DNA of 64,000 nt. Origin: Blautia luti. Its GTDB lineage: Bacteria > Bacillota > Clostridia > Lachnospirales > Lachnospiraceae. The DNA lies in NCBI RefSeq assembly GCF_013304735.1, contig NZ_JAAITI010000002.1, positions 177,308 through 241,307 of the forward strand, written 5' to 3'. Every line of letters begins with the position of its first letter. The first letter of the stretch is position 1. The notes beneath the pieces are model-generated. The model did no database searches and was not told the origin of the DNA. It worked only from the letters and a program-made list of their open reading frames with translations. This document shows, piece after piece, positions 34,909 through 42,350 of this stretch. The position numbers were made by a program, and so were the translations under genes.

Positions 34909-35199
34909 ATGAATTATGGTGCTTTTGGTTTAGTTGAGGTTGTCGGCAGCAGCAATGCGATTCTTGTGATCGATCAGATGTTGAAGACTTCTGATGTTTC
35001 TTTTCTTACATGGCAGACGAAGTGTGGTGGCCACGCTACTGTTTTTCTGACTGGTGATGTTTCTGCTGTGACTGCTGCTGTAGACAGTGTGAAGGGGAAT
35101 CCTCCCTGTGAGATTGTGGCTTCTGCAGTGATTTCCAATCCTTCTGAGGAGACGGTTCGGTTGGCTGAGGAAGAGGCGGCTAGGAATCATTTTATGTAA
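34909..35199 (+). CDS. Second BMC-domain shell protein, orphan
   Basis: The 96-residue BMC-domain protein has YGAFGLVEVVGSSNAILVIDQMLKTSDV at the start and HATVFLTGDVSAVTAAVDSVK in the middle. It differs clearly from its neighbour. A KCGG segment sits where the edge loop lies in PduA-type hexamers, and the tail is acidic (ETVRLAEEEAA). It is preceded by GGGGGAG and by the first shell gene, forming a two-gene operon. A long nested inverted repeat follows downstream and may end transcription. The pore chemistry cannot be told without a structure model. Confidence 0.9.
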   Translation: MNYGAFGLVEVVGSSNAILVIDQMLKTSDVSFLTWQTKCGGHATVFLTGDVSAVTAAVDSVKGNPPCEIVASAVISNPSEETVRLAEEEAARNHFM

Positions 35200-35574
35200 G
35201 TAATAATAAATAAAAGTATGATAGACGTACGCAGGGAACCGCCCTGGCGTATCGGGAAAGGCTTCGTCGTCCGCTGAATTCTAAGGCGCTGCGGCTTCTG
35301 CTAAAACCATTCCCAAAAGTTCTGAACTCGCGTCCAGACGCTCAGACAGCAGACCTTTTGGGAATAACGCAGAAACCACACCACCTAAGAATCAGCAGGA
35401 CTCCTGCAGAACATCCCGATACGCCAGGGCGGTTCCCTGCTGGCTTTCTTTTTTCCGGTAATAAGTCTAGCCGTCTACTTACTTGTTGTAGTTAGTATAT
35501 CAAAGCGTAAGTTATAACCTAAAGCCCCTCGCTACCACCACTAAATTTCCAGGTGCCGCACGCCAGACGGTACC
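35200..35574. other. Non-coding spacer holding a ~210-bp nested inverted repeat
   Basis: No gene is seen between the second shell gene and mocA. Most of the stretch is the nested inverted repeat at 35231-35440; the rest (35441-35574) is a T-rich run and an AT-rich then C-rich link with no feature that I recognise. After the right arm there is TGGCTTTCTTTTTT (35441-35454), so the element can act as a terminator for the shell operon. Confidence 0.7.
35231..35440. repeat. Long nested inverted repeat (27-bp perfect outer arms)
   Basis: The outer arms are 27 bases and perfect: 35231-35257 (GCAGGGAACCGCCC...) against 35414-35440. Inside there is a second perfect 11-bp pair, ATTCCCAAAAG (35309-35319) with CTTTTGGGAAT (35355-35365), which closes a 35-base loop with an internal GCGTC/GACGC hairpin. 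Between them are weaker pairs (CTAAGG/CCTAAG and TTCTGC/GCAGAA). The whole can fold as a cruciform or as one long RNA hairpin. Confidence 0.85.
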
Positions 35575-36162
35575 TCACCGGCGTCCGTCCGCCATCACAT
35601 CTACATCCATCACTTCCATCCCATCCACCACCCTCATTACCGCCACATCCCCCCGATTCCGCACAACCACTCTCTTCCCACCAACATCTCCCTCAAGTCC
35701 CATCAATTCCCCATAATACCTCTCTGAAAATACACAAGGATTCCCAAGCTTCCCACCATACTCCACACATGCAATCCCTTTCCCCTCTCTCAAAAATACC
35801 CCAACCAGAGCAAGGATCGTCTCTCCTCGAAGCCACGGCTGATCAGACACCGTAAACAGGCAGGCATCCATCTCGCGATTTCTCCTGAGTCCGATTTTCA
35901 GAGAAGAAGATATCCCCTCATCCGGATGTAGATTATAAAGCACCTGTGCACCACATTTTTCCGCTTCTGCCGCTATCTCTTCATACTGCGTTACCACTGT
36001 AATCTCACAGCTATGTCCCTGTTCTTTCAGCACTTCCCGCACCTTCATAAGTTCCGAAAGAATATGTCGGTACATTGGTTCTCCTTCAATGGTATACAAA
36101 AGCTTATTACTCCCAAACCGTCTGCTGTTTCCTGCTGCCAGCATGATCAGTCCCAGCTTCAT
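35575..36162 (-). CDS. mocA: MobA-like nucleotidyltransferase, molybdenum cofactor cytidylyltransferase type
   Basis: The 195-residue protein has the NTP-transferase start LIMLAAGNSRRFGSNKLL and the family motifs TVSDQPWL and LGNPCVFSERYY. The MocA branch attaches CMP to molybdopterin for xanthine-dehydrogenase-type enzymes. It is next to yqeC and yqeB, as in other genomes with selenium-dependent molybdenum hydroxylases. The last ~30 residues are Val/Arg/Gly/Asp-rich and low in complexity, unlike the rest. The last gene of the twelve-gene leftward convoy. Confidence 0.9.
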   Translation of the reverse strand: MKLGLIMLAAGNSRRFGSNKLLYTIEGEPMYRHILSELMKVREVLKEQGHSCEITVVTQYEEIAAEAEKCGAQVLYNLHPDEGISSSLKIGLRRNREMDACLFTVSDQPWLRGETILALVGVFLREGKGIACVEYGGKLGNPCVFSERYYGELMGLEGDVGGKRVVVRNRGDVAVMRVVDGMEVMDVDVMADGRR

Positions 36163-36181
36163 CTCTCATCTCCTCCTTATT

Positions 36182-36901
36182 TCATGAAACTTCCGGCATA
36201 TTTCCTGTCGGTCGCATCGTCTCTTTCAGACTTCCACACACTGCTTCTATGCCGGCTTCCTGACACTTTTTAATGATATTTTCAGCCACATCTGAAGATT
36301 CCAGCACATCAGCCTTGTTAAAATATACCAGAAAACTCTTTTCACCTACATTTTTACGCAATCCATCTTCTGCTGCCGCAATCTTTACAACATCTTCCCA
36401 CATCACCGGCTCATCTGTCTTTTTCTGCAAAAATTCTGCTACATCATCCGGGCGATGCGCCGTATCACAGATCTTTTTTCCAATACAGTCCAGCCCTGTC
36501 ACACCCACTACAATATCCGCAAATTCTGGAATTACCGGTTCATGCACAGCAGGAACCTTCAAAGGTAGTCTCTTCGCTCCATCTGCTTCTACAAGAAGAA
36601 GATCACAAAAACCGGACAACCTTTTCAGAGTTTCCGGTTCAGGGCCGGAAATCTTCGGCTGTCCGGCTTTATGTTTCGCCGCGATCACATATCCATATTG
36701 TTCTATAAGCCGGCAGAGTTCCTCTGTATCCTCTGCATCTGCAAAAGGACGCTTTGGTTCCCATGCCATGTGGGTGGTTGTTGTCACGATCACACGTCTC
36801 CCCTGGCTGGAAAATTTTTCCGCCAGATAAAAGATCAGGCTGGTTTTTCCTCCGCCGCCTGTAAAGGCAGCTGTCAGGGATTCTTTTTCTTTTCTGTTCA
36901 T
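36182..36901 (-). CDS. yqeC: Selenium cofactor biosynthesis protein YqeC
   Basis: The product is a ~239-residue P-loop protein: LTAAFTGGGGKTSLIFYLAEKF, VTTTTHMAWEP, LLLVEADGAKRLPLKVPA (the EADGAKR motif typical of YqeC) and VVGVTGLDCIGKKI. YqeC is required for selenium-dependent molybdenum hydroxylases; its chemical step is unknown. The ATG at 36901 is favoured by AGGTGGGG seven bases upstream; a GTG twelve bases earlier is less likely. It lies 19 bases before mocA and six after yqeB. Confidence 0.92.
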   Translation of the reverse strand: MNRKEKESLTAAFTGGGGKTSLIFYLAEKFSSQGRRVIVTTTTHMAWEPKRPFADAEDTEELCRLIEQYGYVIAAKHKAGQPKISGPEPETLKRLSGFCDLLLVEADGAKRLPLKVPAVHEPVIPEFADIVVGVTGLDCIGKKICDTAHRPDDVAEFLQKKTDEPVMWEDVVKIAAAEDGLRKNVGEKSFLVYFNKADVLESSDVAENIIKKCQEAGIEAVCGSLKETMRPTGNMPEVS

Positions 36902-36919
36902 GACATACCCCACCTGTTT

Positions 36920-37750
36920 TTAATTTTTTTCTGTTGTGGTATCCGGGAGTATCCCACAGGATAGCAGTACTTCCAGTACACCTCCGGCAATGCATCTTGC
37001 CTTATCCGAAATCGTAAAACAGTTTTTCTTCTGTTCCGCTCTCGGATCAATATCTGCAATTTTCATCCCTTTAAAAACAGGATAGCCGTCACGGATCAGT
37101 CCCCGGATCACTCCGGATATCGTTGCTTTTACAGGAACATCCCCGACCATGGCAATGATCTGGTCTTTTTCTACGATATCTGCGATCCTGCTGATATTTT
37201 TCATTTCACCTGCCGCCGGTGAATGGATCACTCTTTCTTTTCCGATTCCTGCGATTAGACCAGGCACACCTGTGTTTGGAAGTGCACTGCCTTCTTTTAT
37301 GATCCTTCCCAGATTATGGCCTCTCATGGTTTCGATCACATAATCCACATCTTCCCCTGCAGTAAATCCAGGCCCAAGACCTACGGTCACTGGTGCCATA
37401 TCTCTGTTTGTCCCAAGATTTTTTTTTGCAAGGATCGCATCGATTACTGCTGCCGGTGAAAGTTCCCGGATATGTTTTCCCTCCGTATCTGTCAGAAGAG
37501 GAATTTCTCCTTTTTCCCAGCACCTTCTACACTGTGCCGGAATTTCCGTTTCCGGGATCCGTCTGCACACAACGCCTTCCACTTCCGAAGTTCCGTCATA
37601 AACAGCTTCACAGAAAGCCACATGACGACGGATAGCGCTTGGCCGGTCACATTCCAGAATCAGAATGTGATAGCCGCTCTGGTGGAGTTTATGGATCACA
37701 CCGGTGGCAAGATCCCCGCCGCCACGTACAAGGATCATTTTATCAGTCAT
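36920..37750 (-). CDS. yqeB: Selenium-dependent molybdenum hydroxylase maturation protein YqeB
   Basis: The ~276-residue protein starts KMILVRGGGDLATGVIHKLHQSG, a Rossmann-type motif, and contains TVGLGPGFTAGEDVDYVIET and SGVIRGLIRDGYPV. The YqeB family (EF2563 group) is known from genomes that attach selenium to a molybdenum cofactor. The start at 37750 is inferred from the family; it overlaps the stop of the DUF975 gene by 8 bases. Longer frames upstream lie inside that gene and are not counted. Confidence 0.92.
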   Translation of the reverse strand: MTDKMILVRGGGDLATGVIHKLHQSGYHILILECDRPSAIRRHVAFCEAVYDGTSEVEGVVCRRIPETEIPAQCRRCWEKGEIPLLTDTEGKHIRELSPAAVIDAILAKKNLGTNRDMAPVTVGLGPGFTAGEDVDYVIETMRGHNLGRIIKEGSALPNTGVPGLIAGIGKERVIHSPAAGEMKNISRIADIVEKDQIIAMVGDVPVKATISGVIRGLIRDGYPVFKGMKIADIDPRAEQKKNCFTISDKARCIAGGVLEVLLSCGILPDTTTEKN

Positions 37751-38564
37751 AATAGAAGTTTCCATTTTCATACACCTGCTGTCCGTTATTTCCCGGCATT
37801 CCTGCTGCCAGAGTATCGTAAAGTTCCGCATAGGTTGCATCCTGATATGGAGATACATAGAACAGACCTACCAGTCCAAATGTGATCGTAGAAAGGATAT
37901 TCCACGGAATGAAGGAAAGATCCAGAACAAACGTATTCCACTTCTGTCCATACATCATATCACGGCTTCTTGCAAAAACTTCTTTTCTGTCCATATCCGG
38001 ATATTCTGCAAGAAGATACGGAACCATCTTATATTCATAAGACTTTATGATTCCCGGGATAATAAACAGTAAGGTCCAGAGAAATGTAAACAGATCCCTG
38101 AAAAACATGGTCTTTACTACATTTCCATAATATCCGGAACGAAATGCGCTGAGCAGTTTGCCGACACCTGGAACTGCATACAGATTTTCAATATAAAAAC
38201 TGCGCCCTCCTACTTCAAATACATTGCACACAAAAATTTTAAGTAATATCCCGACCAGTGCCGCCGCAACAACTACTCCGGCTCCTACCAGTGCAAAAAT
38301 CAGTGCCCACGGAGAATACGATCCGCCAAACATATGGCCTGCATAGGAACTGAAGCCATCGGAATGATAGGTATTGACCTGATAACTGTAATCTGAATTC
38401 ATCACATTGCCGGCACCACTTTGAGCTGCGCCTTTTCCGCCGGATGCCAGCACGATAGCAAGCACCAGACTGACCAGAACTGCGGACCAGTAATTTTTTC
38501 GGAAAGCCTGTTTTGCACGCCATTTCAGATCACTGCGTGTCCAGCTGATTATCCGTCCATTCAT
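37743..38564 (-). CDS. DUF975 family membrane protein
   Basis: The 273-residue membrane protein has about five to six hydrophobic segments. Its pattern is DUF975: RSDLKWRAKQAFRKNYWSAV at the start, VGKLLSAFRSGYYGNVVKTMFFRDLFTFLWTLLFIIPGIIKSYEYKMVPYLLAE centrally, and a conserved DRKEVFARSRDMMYGQKW loop. Its function is unknown. It lies inside the cobalamin/selenium convoy, three bases after a phosphatase gene and overlapping yqeB, which suggests only shared expression. Confidence 0.85.
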   Translation of the reverse strand: MNGRIISWTRSDLKWRAKQAFRKNYWSAVLVSLVLAIVLASGGKGAAQSGAGNVMNSDYSYQVNTYHSDGFSSYAGHMFGGSYSPWALIFALVGAGVVVAAALVGILLKIFVCNVFEVGGRSFYIENLYAVPGVGKLLSAFRSGYYGNVVKTMFFRDLFTFLWTLLFIIPGIIKSYEYKMVPYLLAEYPDMDRKEVFARSRDMMYGQKWNTFVLDLSFIPWNILSTITFGLVGLFYVSPYQDATYAELYDTLAAGMPGNNGQQVYENGNFYYD

Positions 38565-38567
38565 TTT

Positions 38568-39167
38568 TTAACCCTCCATATATGCTTCACAGACTGTAAA
38601 CTCTCTGCGTTCTTTTTGCCAGAGATCCGGGTCCAGTTCAACCAGATAACCGCCGCCGTTTTTTACATGCCATTCATAAAACGGTCTGTGTCTGTCTGCA
38701 TATTCTTCCATAATATTCATAATGGTTCCGCCATGAATCACCAGCGCCGCTGTATCCACATTTTTTCGGATACACTGTGTCACAGCTTTCTGAAATCCTG
38801 TAAGGCTGCGATATTTAAAGCCTTCTCTGCTCTCTCCGCCCGGAAACGGCATTGTTCCATTGCTGTCTATCCATTTCTGATAATTTTCATTTCCGGCAAG
38901 CTCTTTGTAATTTTTATTCTCAAACTCTCCAAAATCACATTCCGAAAGCTCTTCTATAATGTGAAGCTGTTTTCCCGGAAAAAGGATTTCTGCTGTTTCC
39001 ACACAGCGGAGAAGCGGACTTACAAACAGCTCCTCCGGCATGGGATAGGAAATTTTTTTCAGAAATTCCCGGCCTTCATCACTCAGCGGCTCATCCGTGG
39101 TACCGATATAACGTGAAAGTTTGTTTCCCGGAGTCTGGCCATGACGTATCAGATATAATTTAATCAT
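38568..39167 (-). CDS. Histidine phosphatase, CobC-like (possible alpha-ribazole phosphatase)
   Basis: The 199-residue histidine phosphatase superfamily protein has IRHGQTPGNKLSRYIGTTD with the catalytic His at residue 8, FVSPLLRCVETAEIL, ELSECDFGEFENK, and HGGT with the second His near residue 145. CobC removes phosphate from alpha-ribazole-5'-phosphate or adenosylcobalamin phosphate in the last steps of cobalamin synthesis. Its position after cobT-cobU-cobS fits this role, but a broad phosphatase is possible. Start and end overlap or abut neighbours closely (8-base overlap, 3-base gap). Confidence 0.85.
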   Translation of the reverse strand: MIKLYLIRHGQTPGNKLSRYIGTTDEPLSDEGREFLKKISYPMPEELFVSPLLRCVETAEILFPGKQLHIIEELSECDFGEFENKNYKELAGNENYQKWIDSNGTMPFPGGESREGFKYRSLTGFQKAVTQCIRKNVDTAALVIHGGTIMNIMEEYADRHRPFYEWHVKNGGGYLVELDPDLWQKERREFTVCEAYMEG

Positions 39168-39540
39168 TTTTCAGCACCATCCCGATTCCACATACAACTC
39201 TTGTAACCTTGCTGCTTTTTCCCGCAAGTTCCGTACAAACACGGCCTACAGCCTCCCGATACTGCCGTTCAAAAGCATCAGCCGGAACGATTCCGTATCC
39301 TACTTCCTCACTGACCAGAACCACACCCGGATTTTTCTCCGCAAGTTTTTCCGTAAGGCCTGACAGATTCGCACCTGCTTTCAGGCACTTTCTTATGTAC
39401 TGGTGAAAACCGAGAACTCCTTCTGCTTCCAGAAGTTCCTCCTCTGTAAGCTCTGCACCACATTTCCATTTCACATCGGGAAACTGTTTTTTTGCATAAC
39501 TGCTTTTCCCCTGATAGGCACCGCCGATTATCATTTCCAT
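39160..39540 (-). CDS. Short CobU-like P-loop protein
   Basis: The 126-residue protein begins MEMIIGGAYQGKSSYAKKQF, a P-loop like that of CobU, and has VVLVSEEVGYGIVPADAFER, like the guanylyltransferase signature of CobU (VVTNEVG type). It lacks the region with the usual HRxRR motif and the GMP-binding His of CobU. A full-length cobU is just upstream at 40341-40868. It may be a second, reduced kinase or a partner subunit. It overlaps the phosphatase gene by 8 bases. Activity is uncertain. Confidence 0.75.
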   Translation of the reverse strand: MEMIIGGAYQGKSSYAKKQFPDVKWKCGAELTEEELLEAEGVLGFHQYIRKCLKAGANLSGLTEKLAEKNPGVVLVSEEVGYGIVPADAFERQYREAVGRVCTELAGKSSKVTRVVCGIGMVLKND

Positions 39541-39567
39541 ATCCTTTTACCTCATTCCATTTTCATT

Positions 39568-40344
39568 TCACAGAACAACTATACCAGTTACGCCCAGCAC
39601 CAGAGCCATCACAACTTCACAGATACAGAGGAAAAAGCCTGAAAGATCTCCGGTCGTTCCTCCAAAATATTTCATGGCCATATGATGATACCACCAGAAT
39701 ACCAGCAGTGCTGTTCCTGCTGCAAGTACACCTCTTACTGGATTGATCCATATCATCAGTACTGCCAGTGCCGCAAACATCATGACCAGAACATTTCGTG
39801 CCACAATCTCTGATGCATTTCTGGAAAATTCTGCTACGGTTCCATCTGTCCTTGCTTTTGGAAATATGATCACACCAATTCCGGAAAGACATCTGGACAT
39901 CATAAATCCAATGCTCATGATACAGATTCCATCGTGATCACCAAGCAACTGTCTCCAAGCACCCAGCCACAGAATAAAATAAACGCAGGCTGTGATAATG
40001 GCAAATGCCCCTGCATGAGAATCTTTCAGAATCTCCAGTCTTCTTGTACGCTCCTGCCAGGAACTTAACGCATCTGAAGTATCCAGAAGTCCGTCCACAT
40101 GGATCCCGCCTGTGACAAAAACCGGGATCACGGTAAGGATCACTGCAAGAAAAAACGGCTCCATCTGTACATGGCTTCCCAGCACATATCCAACAAGCCA
40201 GGTCAGAATACCGATGGCTGTTCCTACAAAAGGAAAGAAACACATCATGTACTTCATGTTTTCTTTATTCCAGTCTACCATAGGTGTGGGAATCTTTGAA
40301 AACATGGCAAATGCCGCTTTAAAACTGTTCCATACACTTTTCAT
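39568..40344 (-). CDS. cobS: Adenosylcobinamide-GDP ribazoletransferase CobS
   Basis: The 258-residue integral membrane protein has the CobS signatures: FKAAFAMFSKIPTPMVDWNKENMKYMMCFFPFVG near the start, GGIHVDGLLDTSDALSSWQERTRRLEILKDSHAGAFA (the DG-D-D metal site) and several membrane spans. It joins adenosylcobinamide-GDP with alpha-ribazole (or its phosphate). It overlaps cobU by four bases, in the order cobT-cobU-cobS, as in many genomes. Confidence 0.95.
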   Translation of the reverse strand: MKSVWNSFKAAFAMFSKIPTPMVDWNKENMKYMMCFFPFVGTAIGILTWLVGYVLGSHVQMEPFFLAVILTVIPVFVTGGIHVDGLLDTSDALSSWQERTRRLEILKDSHAGAFAIITACVYFILWLGAWRQLLGDHDGICIMSIGFMMSRCLSGIGVIIFPKARTDGTVAEFSRNASEIVARNVLVMMFAALAVLMIWINPVRGVLAAGTALLVFWWYHHMAMKYFGGTTGDLSGFFLCICEVVMALVLGVTGIVVL

Positions 40345-40868
40345 GCTTTCTCACCACCTTTATGCCAGACCGGGATTCCGTATACCACTTCTACAACAGC
40401 ATCCGCCATTTCAGCCAGATTGCAGTTGATCTTTCCCAGCTGTTCCTTATACTTTTCGGATTCTCCTTCATAGAGAATTCCATCGGAAAAAATTTCGTTG
40501 GTAACGATCACCACGTGTTCTGCCTGTGAAAGAAGGTTTCTTACTCCTTCTGTGATCTTTTCGGAAACCTCCGGATGGAATCCATCTTCCCGGAACATTT
40601 CATTTGCCACCAAATTGGACATACATTCCAGAAGCACGACACAGTTTTTTGGAAGTATCAGCTCATCCAGCTCTGTGTATCTCTCAATGGTCTCAAAACC
40701 TTTTCCTGCCCGCATCCGACGATGTCTTCGAATGCGGCGGTGACTTTCCTCATCAAAAGCTTGCATGGTGGCAATATAGATCCTTCTCGCCTCTCCAAAA
40801 GAAAGAACCCTGTCCTCCGCAAAAGCAGATTTTCCGCTTCCGCTTCCTCCTGTTACAACAACCAGCAT
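40341..40868 (-). CDS. cobU: Adenosylcobinamide kinase/guanylyltransferase CobU
   Basis: The 175-residue protein has the CobU P-loop VVVTGGSGSGKSAFAEDRVL, YIATMQAFDEESHRRIRRHRRMR (the region with the GMP-accepting His) and VVIVTNEIFSDGI. It phosphorylates adenosylcobinamide and adds GMP to give adenosylcobinamide-GDP, the partner of the CobT product. Length is normal. It begins one base after cobT ends and overlaps cobS. Confidence 0.95.
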   Translation of the reverse strand: MLVVVTGGSGSGKSAFAEDRVLSFGEARRIYIATMQAFDEESHRRIRRHRRMRAGKGFETIERYTELDELILPKNCVVLLECMSNLVANEMFREDGFHPEVSEKITEGVRNLLSQAEHVVIVTNEIFSDGILYEGESEKYKEQLGKINCNLAEMADAVVEVVYGIPVWHKGGEKA

Positions 40869-40869
40869 C

Positions 40870-41925
40870 TTATTTCAGCTCCTCATACTGTTCTACATTG
40901 ATATCTCCAAAAGTACTCATGGAATTGTATACTGCACAGGAAAGATCCATCAGCGGAAATAATGCAACTGCTCCGGTACCCTCTCCAAGGCACATTCCCG
41001 CATGGATGATCGCTTCTTTATCCAGCTCTTTCAGGATCAGATGTGCCGCCGGTTCTTTGGAAACGTGAGACGCAATAATATAATCCTGTACCTGCGGGCA
41101 GATCTTTACTGCGATCAGCGCAGACACACAGGAAATAAATCCATCCATCACAACCGGCATACCAAGTGCCGCTCCACCGATAAACACACCGGCCATTCCT
41201 GCAATATCCAGTCCTCCTACCTTTGCCAGGACGTCAATGGCATCCGAACGATCCGGACTGTTTAATGCAATCGCTTTTTTGATCGCATTAATTTTTCGTA
41301 CAAGCCCCTCACCGGAAAGTCCGGCTCCTCTTCCTGTCATATCTTCTACCGGTTTTCCCAGAAGCACTGCCGCAACTGCACTGCTGGTAGTGGTATTTCC
41401 GATTCCCATTTCACCGGTGGCAAGAACCTGGTATCCTTTTCCCTTCAGTTCCTCAGCCATGGCAATTCCCGCTTCAATTCCCTGAATTGCCTGTTCTCTT
41501 GTCATTGCCGGCTCTTTTGTCATATTTTTGGTTCCGTAAGCAACCTTATGATCTGTACGTACTTTTGTGTCCGTTACCATTCCAACATCCACAGGAAACA
41601 GCTCCGCTCCGCACTGACGGCACATTACACAGCAGGTTGTGGTTCCTGCCAGAAAATTCTCGGCCACAATTGTGGTAACTTCCTGCCCGGTCTGTGTCAC
41701 GCCTTCCTCCACAACCCCATTATCCGCACACATGGCAACCACTGCTTTTTTCTCCACACGGACATCCGGAGTACCTGTGATACCGGCAATCTGTGTCAAC
41801 ATATTTTCAAGTTCACCCAAGGAATGCAGTGGCTTTGCAATACTGTCCCATCTTTTTTTTGCACCCTCCATGGCTTTTTCATCCAGCGGACGGATCTTTT
41901 TTACTGCCTCTTTCAAAGTCATCAT
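40870..41925 (-). CDS. cobT: Nicotinate-nucleotide:dimethylbenzimidazole phosphoribosyltransferase CobT
   Basis: The 351-residue protein has the CobT motifs: WDSIAKPLHSLGELENMLTQIAGI, ADNGVVEEGVTQTGQEVT, GEMGIGNTTTSSAVAAVL and IIHAGMCLGEGTGAV (with the catalytic Glu). It makes alpha-ribotides from nicotinate mononucleotide and a lower-ligand base. No gene for making 5,6-dimethylbenzimidazole is in the window, so the base may be salvaged. The start overlaps the end of the gtrA-like gene by four bases. Confidence 0.96.
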   Translation of the reverse strand: MMTLKEAVKKIRPLDEKAMEGAKKRWDSIAKPLHSLGELENMLTQIAGITGTPDVRVEKKAVVAMCADNGVVEEGVTQTGQEVTTIVAENFLAGTTTCCVMCRQCGAELFPVDVGMVTDTKVRTDHKVAYGTKNMTKEPAMTREQAIQGIEAGIAMAEELKGKGYQVLATGEMGIGNTTTSSAVAAVLLGKPVEDMTGRGAGLSGEGLVRKINAIKKAIALNSPDRSDAIDVLAKVGGLDIAGMAGVFIGGAALGMPVVMDGFISCVSALIAVKICPQVQDYIIASHVSKEPAAHLILKELDKEAIIHAGMCLGEGTGAVALFPLMDLSCAVYNSMSTFGDINVEQYEELK

Positions 41926-42350
41926 TTGCTACCTCCCGTCTTTTTACCTGTAGTAAAAATTAAAAATTTACTAAATATATAATTCAGCACCAGCACAAGA
42001 AACTGGGTGCAGAATTTTGCAACCATGTCATGAAATCCCATTACAACAGCCAGAAGCCACACACCGCCAACTTCAATAACCATCGTCACCAGACGTGCAC
42101 TTATAAATTTTACAAATGGCTGTATGTGATCTTTCAGTGTCTCACACGAATCGTGAAATACAAATCTGGAATTTACAACATACGCAAACAGGATTGCCAG
42201 TATAATTGATATGATGTTGGCAGCCATCAGAGGAAGCCCTGCAATTCTCATAAGATAAAAACTTACCAGATTTACAAGTGTTGTACAGCCGCCCCAGAAA
42301 ATATAACGAATGACATCATTTTCATACATCTTTAAAATCAGTTTCTTCAC
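41922..42350 (-). CDS. GtrA-family membrane protein
   Basis: The 142-residue protein has four hydrophobic segments. Its start, YENDVIRYIFWGGCTTLVNLVSFYLM, and the loop VNSRFVFHDSCETLKDHIQPFVKFISARLVTM are typical of GtrA. These small proteins flip polyprenyl-phosphate sugars across the membrane together with a GtrB-type glycosyltransferase, which is the next gene upstream (29-base overlap). The start codon is GTG with GGAGGAATG ahead. The trio gtrA-gtrB-YfhO is likely a cell-wall glycosylation unit. Confidence 0.9.
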   Translation of the reverse strand: MKKLILKMYENDVIRYIFWGGCTTLVNLVSFYLMRIAGLPLMAANIISIILAILFAYVVNSRFVFHDSCETLKDHIQPFVKFISARLVTMVIEVGGVWLLAVVMGFHDMVAKFCTQFLVLVLNYIFSKFLIFTTGKKTGGSK

